Assembly: GCA_017615435.1 (NCBI GenBank)
Contig: JAGAAF010000045.1
Coordinates: 16,053 to 80,052, forward strand
Length of the DNA stretch: 64,000 nucleotides
Direction of reading: 5' to 3'
Source: Bacteroidales bacterium
GTDB taxonomy: Bacteria > Bacteroidota > Bacteroidia > Bacteroidales > UBA932
Both the position numbers and the translations under genes were made by a program. This document shows positions 60,132 through 64,000 of the stretch, in pieces (within the stretch, counting starts at the first letter, position 1; each line of letters begins with the position of its first letter). The notes beneath the pieces are model-generated. The model searched no databases and was not told where the DNA came from. It saw only the letters and a program-made list of their open reading frames with translations.

Positions 60132-61496
60132 ATGCCAAAAGCGAAGACATTGTGGTACTGCACGAATTGCGGAAATGAAAGCCCGAAGTGGATGGGTCAG
60201 TGCCCGGCGTGCAAGGAGTGGAATACGATGGTGGAGGCACCGGTGCCGGCCGCGACCAAGGCGTCGAAGGCTCCGTTCGGCGGCGCTTTGGAGCGCCGCA
60301 AACCGGTGAGCCTTCGAGAAGTCGACCTGTCGGCCGAGGCTCGCCTGAGCCTCGGGAGCGCTGAGGTCGACCGCCTTCTCGGCGGCGGCATCGTGCCCGG
60401 CTCGCTGGTACTTATAGGCGGTGAACCTGGTATCGGTAAATCCACGCTTTCTCTGCAGATCCCTCTGCATTGCCCTTCTCTCCGCACCTTGTATGTCACC
60501 GGCGAGGAGAGCGCAAAGCAGGTCAAAATGCGCGCTGCCCGTCTTGGAGGGGATGCGGACAATTGCCTGATCTACGCCGAAACCCTTCTGGAGAACATTC
60601 TGGCAGAGGCGGAGGAAATCAAGCCGGACCTGATGGTGGTGGATTCCGTGCAGACTATGTACACGGAAACCGTCGAATCGGCTGCCGGTTCAGTGTCGCA
60701 GATCAAAGAGGTCGCGGCGCGTCTGCTACGTTATGCAAAAGACTCCGGTGTTCCAGTTCTGCTCATAGGCCATATCACCAAGGACGGTTTCATCGCCGGT
60801 CCGAAGATATTGGAGCATATAGTCGACGTGGTCCTTCAGTTCGAAGGCGAAAACCGCGGATCGTATCGCATTCTCCGCTCCATCAAGAACCGTTTCGGCT
60901 CGACCTCCGAGCTGGCGGTATTTGAAATGACCGGTACGGGTCTGCGCGAAGTCGCCAACCCTTCCGAGATGCTCATCCCTATGCACGAGCAGGGTCTCAG
61001 CGGCACCGCAATCTGCGCGATGCTGGACGGCACCCGCCCGTTCCTGTTCGAAGTCCAGGCTCTCGTTAGCACCGCAGCATACGGAACGGCACAACGTTCT
61101 GCAACCGGATTCGATGTCAGGCGCCTGAATATGCTTCTGGCAGTTCTTGAAAAACGCGCCGGATTCCATCTGAGCGCAAAGGACGTGTTCCTGAATATGG
61201 CAGGAGGTCTGAAGATAACAGACCCGGCGTGCGACCTGGCAGTAATCTGCGCAGTCCTGTCGTCGAATTTCGATTTCGCGATTCCGTCCGACTTCTGCTT
61301 TGCAGGCGAAGTCGGCCTCAGCGGCGAAATCCGCCCCGTGGCCCAGGCCGACAGGCGCGTCATCGAAGCCCAGCGCCTCGGATTCCGCAAAATCTTCCTT
61401 AGTTCTTACTCCAATTTGGACGCCGTCAAAAACGCGAAGATCGAAATCGTCCGCGTCTCCGATGTCGCCGAACTGGTAAAAAAACTCTTTAAATAG
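60132..61496 (+). CDS. radA: DNA repair protein RadA
   Basis: A 454-residue RecA-like helicase that promotes branch migration in recombination. The N-terminal zinc finger uses Cys10, Cys13, Cys24 and Cys27. Walker A is GEPGIGKST, Walker B is LMVVDSVQTMY, and the RadA-specific KNRFGST motif follows. The C-terminal Lon-like domain contains AGGLKITDPACDLAVICAVL. Full length and intact. Confidence 0.96.
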   Translation: MPKAKTLWYCTNCGNESPKWMGQCPACKEWNTMVEAPVPAATKASKAPFGGALERRKPVSLREVDLSAEARLSLGSAEVDRLLGGGIVPGSLVLIGGEPGIGKSTLSLQIPLHCPSLRTLYVTGEESAKQVKMRAARLGGDADNCLIYAETLLENILAEAEEIKPDLMVVDSVQTMYTETVESAAGSVSQIKEVAARLLRYAKDSGVPVLLIGHITKDGFIAGPKILEHIVDVVLQFEGENRGSYRILRSIKNRFGSTSELAVFEMTGTGLREVANPSEMLIPMHEQGLSGTAICAMLDGTRPFLFEVQALVSTAAYGTAQRSATGFDVRRLNMLLAVLEKRAGFHLSAKDVFLNMAGGLKITDPACDLAVICAVLSSNFDFAIPSDFCFAGEVGLSGEIRPVAQADRRVIEAQRLGFRKIFLSSYSNLDAVKNAKIEIVRVSDVAELVKKLFK

Positions 61497-61535
61497 ACCC
61501 TTTTTCCCCTTAATCTCGCGCTCTGCTCAAAAAGG

Positions 61536-61644
61536 CGTGAAATGTAAGTGCTTGAGGGATAAGGGTTTAAACATAGTGCTACCCCCTTCTCCAGGGGGTA
61601 GCACTTTTAGTAAGTGGTTGTATGCCAATTAGTTACATTTCACG
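61536..61644. repeat. Nested inverted repeat between convergent genes, copy 3
   Basis: Perfect 12-base outer arms (61536-61547, CGTGAAATGTAA, with 61633-61644) enclose a perfect 11-base inner hairpin (61576-61586 with 61594-61604) followed by TTTTAGTA. Arms differ from copies 1 and 2; the 3' core is shared. Confidence 0.82.
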
Positions 61645-61647
61645 GCA

Positions 61648-63528
61648 TCATTTTTTCGCTCGCAGGGAAGAAAGTGTCATATAGCCGATCAGCAGAAGCA
61701 GCGGGACGATGGCGATGGCTTCGGCGCCGCCGGAGGAGTTCCAGGCGGAGAGGAACCAGTCGACGCCGGCGAACTTCAGGATGGCGGAGACTACTCCCAT
61801 CAGCGCGCCGCCGGCGATGAAACCGGAGGCGATCAGGGTGCCCCTGTCCAGGCGCGCCCTGTTCACGGCCTCGTCCTTGGAACGTGTGCTCACAAACCAG
61901 GAGACCGCGCCGCCGACGAGCAGCGGGAGGTTGAGGTCCAGCGGGATGAACATACCGAGGCAGAACGCCAGCGCCGGCACCTTGAAGAGCGTCAACAGCA
62001 GAGCGATCGCGGCGCCGATACCGTAGAGCAGCCAGGGGGCCTGCCCACCGTTCATCATAGGCTGGATCACTGCCGCCATAGCGTTGGCCTGGGGAGCGAC
62101 GAGCGCACCCTCGCCCGTGAAGCCGTAGGTTTTGTTGAGGATCATCATAACCCCGCCGACCGTAGCGGCAGCCACGACCGTGCCCACGAACTTCCACGTC
62201 TCCTGCTTAGCCGGGGTAGTGCCGGTCCAGAAGCCGATCTTCAGGTCGGTGATGAAGCCGCCAGCCATAGACAGGGCCGTGCACACCACGCCGCCGATGA
62301 TCATAGCCGCCGCCATTCCCGCGTTGCCTTTCAGGCCCACGGCCACCAGCACCAACGCTGTGATAATGAGCGTCATAATGGTCATACCGCTGACCGGGTT
62401 CGTGCCCACGATCGCTATCGCGTTGGCCGCGACCGTCGTGAACAGGAACGCAATCACGCCCACGATCAGCACGCCGATGAGCGCCTGCCAGATGTTGGAT
62501 ACCACCCCGCCGAAGGCGAAAAAGGCGAACGTGGCAAGCAGCGCGAACGCTATCCCAAAGACGACCGTCTTCATCGGGATATCCTTCTCTTCGGGGGATG
62601 TGGCTACGGGAGCGGAACCCTTCTTCGAGAACTCGCCTACCGCGAGGCCGACTGCGCTCTTGATGACGCCGGCGCTTTTGATAATGCCGATGATGCCCGC
62701 CGTAGCGATACCGCCTATACCGATGTGGCGCGCGTACTCCTTGAAGATCTGGTCTGGACTCATCTCGGCTATGGTGCTGGCGATGCCCGTGCCCATAAGA
62801 TCGATTATCTGATCGCCGAACAGCAGGTTCATTCCGGGGATGATCACCAGCCACACGAGCAGGGAACCGCAGCAGATGATGAACGCGTATTTCAGGCCGA
62901 CTATGTATCCGAGTCCGAGGATGGCGGCGCCGGTGTTGAGTTTCAGAACGACTTTCGCCTTGTCTGATACCACCTGGCCCCAGTGCATAACGGTCGTGCT
63001 GAGCGTCTCGGCCCAGGCGCCGAACGTGCTGACGACGAAATCGTAGATTCCGCCGATCAGACCCGCTGCAAGCAGGGTCTTCGCACTGCCACCCCCGGCC
63101 TCGCCGCTCTTAAGGACCTTCGTCGTGGCGGTAGCTTCCGGGAACGGATACTGCCCGTCCATCTCTTTGACGAAATACTTGCGGAAGGGGATGAGGAAGA
63201 GGATGCCGAGCACGCCGCCGAGCAGCGAGCTGAGGAACATCTGGGTGAAGTTGACCTCCAGGCCGAGGATGTAGATTGCGGGGAGGGTGAAGATGGCGCC
63301 TGCCACGATCACTCCCGAGCAGGCTCCGATGCTCTGGATAATTACGTTCTGTCCGAGCCCGTCCTTTTTCTTCAGCGCGCCCGTAAGGCCCACGGCAATT
63401 ATCGCGATGGGAATCGCAGCTTCGAAAACCTGGCCTACCTTAAGCCCGAGATATGCCGCGGCGGCGGAGAAGAGTATGGTCATCAAAAGACCGACGGCCA
63501 CCGAATAAGGAGTTACTTCTTTCCTCAT
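61648..63528 (-). CDS. OPT-family oligopeptide transporter
   Basis: A 626-residue membrane protein with about fifteen helices, of the oligopeptide transporter (OPT) family, which imports peptides or metal-chelate compounds using ion gradients. Family features: VTPYSVAVGLLMTILFSAAA near the N-terminus, then PFRKYFVKEMDGQYPFPEAT, GAAILGLGYIVGLKYAFIIC and IGTGILIP-like AGGFITDLKIGFWTGTTPAK. Substrate unknown. A TATCTTTG box at 63576-63583 on the minus strand serves it, and the 23S rRNA promoter lies back-to-back. Confidence 0.92.
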   Translation of the reverse strand: MRKEVTPYSVAVGLLMTILFSAAAAYLGLKVGQVFEAAIPIAIIAVGLTGALKKKDGLGQNVIIQSIGACSGVIVAGAIFTLPAIYILGLEVNFTQMFLSSLLGGVLGILFLIPFRKYFVKEMDGQYPFPEATATTKVLKSGEAGGGSAKTLLAAGLIGGIYDFVVSTFGAWAETLSTTVMHWGQVVSDKAKVVLKLNTGAAILGLGYIVGLKYAFIICCGSLLVWLVIIPGMNLLFGDQIIDLMGTGIASTIAEMSPDQIFKEYARHIGIGGIATAGIIGIIKSAGVIKSAVGLAVGEFSKKGSAPVATSPEEKDIPMKTVVFGIAFALLATFAFFAFGGVVSNIWQALIGVLIVGVIAFLFTTVAANAIAIVGTNPVSGMTIMTLIITALVLVAVGLKGNAGMAAAMIIGGVVCTALSMAGGFITDLKIGFWTGTTPAKQETWKFVGTVVAAATVGGVMMILNKTYGFTGEGALVAPQANAMAAVIQPMMNGGQAPWLLYGIGAAIALLLTLFKVPALAFCLGMFIPLDLNLPLLVGGAVSWFVSTRSKDEAVNRARLDRGTLIASGFIAGGALMGVVSAILKFAGVDWFLSAWNSSGGAEAIAIVPLLLLIGYMTLSSLRAKK

Positions 63529-63575
63529 ATATATAATAGGTATTGATTACTTGTAATACACTAACTGCTTAACTA

Positions 63576-63583
63576 CAAAGATA
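63576..63583 (-). promoter_or_regulatory. TAnnTTTG box for the OPT transporter
   Basis: TATCTTTG on the minus strand, 47 bases before the ATG at 63528. It is divergent from, and 22 bases away from, the 23S promoter. Confidence 0.6.
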
Positions 63584-63605
63584 AGTAAAAATTTTCCCGA
63601 AAAAT

Positions 63606-63636
63606 TTGCGATAATAAAAAATATGTCTATATTTGC
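63606..63636 (+). promoter_or_regulatory. Consensus promoter directly upstream of 23S rRNA
   Basis: TTTG (63606-63609), 19-base spacer, TATATTTG (63629-63636): a perfect Bacteroidota promoter, about 212 bases before the 23S sequence. No 16S or tRNA gene lies between it and 23S. Confidence 0.8.
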
Positions 63637-63640
63637 AGTC

Positions 63641-63848
63641 CTTTTCGCGCCTGGCGCGAGGAGAGCAAAAAGTTCTTTGAATTATTGAGAGAGATAACGA
63701 GGTAAAAATAATTGAAAAGATTAGTCTAATATTTAGAAATGCGAGTTTTTTCGTGTTGCGAAATATGGGACTACAATTTCAAGGCAAACGAGTTATTATA
63801 TTGAGATTAGGTGTTGCAAAACAGTTAGTCTTGGTATGATTCACGAAA
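63641..63848 (+). other. Pre-23S leader with boxA-like element
   Basis: This leader holds a TCGCGC/GCGCGA hairpin (63646-63660) and AGTTCTTTGAA at 63671-63681. The latter resembles the boxA antitermination element seen in rRNA leaders. The rest is AT-rich (about 170 bases) with no gene, no tRNA and no 16S 3' end. Together with the two promoters this explains the 320-base gap after the OPT gene. Confidence 0.6.
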
Positions 63849-64000
63849 GAGAAAGAGAAGAAGAGCGAACGGAGGATGCCTTGGCTTCCAGAGACGATGA
63901 AGGACGTGGTAAGCTGCGAAAAGTCGCGGGGATCTGCAAACAGGAATTGATCCGCGAATATCCGAATGGGGCAACCCACTGGCTTGAAGGGCCAGTACAC
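63849..64000 (+). rRNA. 23S ribosomal RNA, 5' end (cut by window edge)
   Basis: The stretch from 63871 (GGAGGATGCCTTGGCTTCC, then GACGATGAAGGACGTGGTAA) is the conserved 5' domain of bacterial 23S rRNA, corresponding to about position 23 of the E. coli molecule. This sets the start near 63849 by alignment in memory. CCGAATGGGGCAACCCACTG follows further on. Only about 150 bases are inside the window. The exact mature 5' end is uncertain by several bases. Confidence 0.92.

Noticed and set aside
63641..63848. tRNA genes or a 16S 3' end in the 23S leader
   Set aside because: No cloverleaf, no T-arm GGTTCGAxTC and no anti-Shine-Dalgarno CCTCC were found in this stretch.

Overview
The window is a 64 kb piece of a fairly GC-rich member of the Bacteroidota, most likely order Bacteroidales. 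The evidence is the promoter type (TTTG about 19 bases upstream of TAnnTTTG in front of many genes) and lineage-typical genes: a GldH lipoprotein beside RicT, DUF4271 beside hemD, a DUF2723 membrane protein, DUF4252 proteins, a PG0541-type protein behind an RND pump, split transketolase, and a radical SAM/lipoprotein pair. I cannot name the genus. Most of the window is housekeeping DNA with little mobile DNA; I saw no insertion sequence, prophage or CRISPR array.

Layout: 0-2.1 kb, the end of a polysaccharide flippase gene and a lipoprotein peptidyl-prolyl isomerase. 2.4-4.9 kb, a glycosyltransferase plus queF and a queuosine-precursor transporter. 5-8.8 kb, a repeat-rich lipoprotein, tsaE, comM and a hicAB toxin-antitoxin pair. 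8.8-13.1 kb, an EnvC-like/TPR pair facing an ECF sigma factor with a membrane-anchored beta-barrel partner. 13.1-17.9 kb, anaerobic ribonucleotide reductase (nrdDG), a phosphopantetheinyl transferase and malate dehydrogenase. 17.9-19 kb is a non-coding, hairpin-rich stretch. 19-24 kb, a small antitoxin-like ORF, an esterase, an FAD lipoprotein, an acyl-ACP thioesterase and a membrane acyltransferase. 24-29.3 kb, tRNA-Pro, lolD, transketolase halves and a radical SAM/lipoprotein system. 29.4-34.5 kb, a compact minus-strand operon set (tatC, tatA, lepA, yidD, rnpA, hemD, DUF4271, a SUI1-like gene). 34.5-42.8 kb, DUF2723, an rRNA methyltransferase, pgk, a DUF4252/sigma/anti-sigma cassette and lgt. 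42.9-58.9 kb, a nearly continuous plus-strand run: tripartite RND efflux, thioredoxin, isoprenoid synthase, DNA polymerase III delta-prime, ricT, gldH, trmB, tsaC, mutL, rhomboid, rsmE. 58.9-64 kb, a second toxin-antitoxin pair, a phosphoesterase, radA, an OPT transporter and the 5' end of a 23S rRNA gene.

Four observations go beyond gene calling. (1) The tetranucleotide CATG is almost absent: I found seven by eye where about 240 would be expected, while CATATG is common. (2) Intergenic regions carry at least three families of hairpin elements whose spacing and loops are conserved between loci but whose stem arms change in a compensatory way: a 51-base-period array, a 75-base-period hairpin pair, and a roughly 110-base nested inverted repeat placed between convergent genes. 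(3) The 23S rRNA gene has its own consensus promoter and no 16S gene in front of it, which suggests unlinked rRNA genes. (4) Many TAnnTTTG boxes lie only 1-8 bases from the start codon, so leaderless or nearly leaderless mRNAs look common.

Gene starts were moved downstream of the longest possible ORF where a signal peptide, a family N-terminus or a promoter indicated it. All family assignments are from memory of motifs; nothing was searched.
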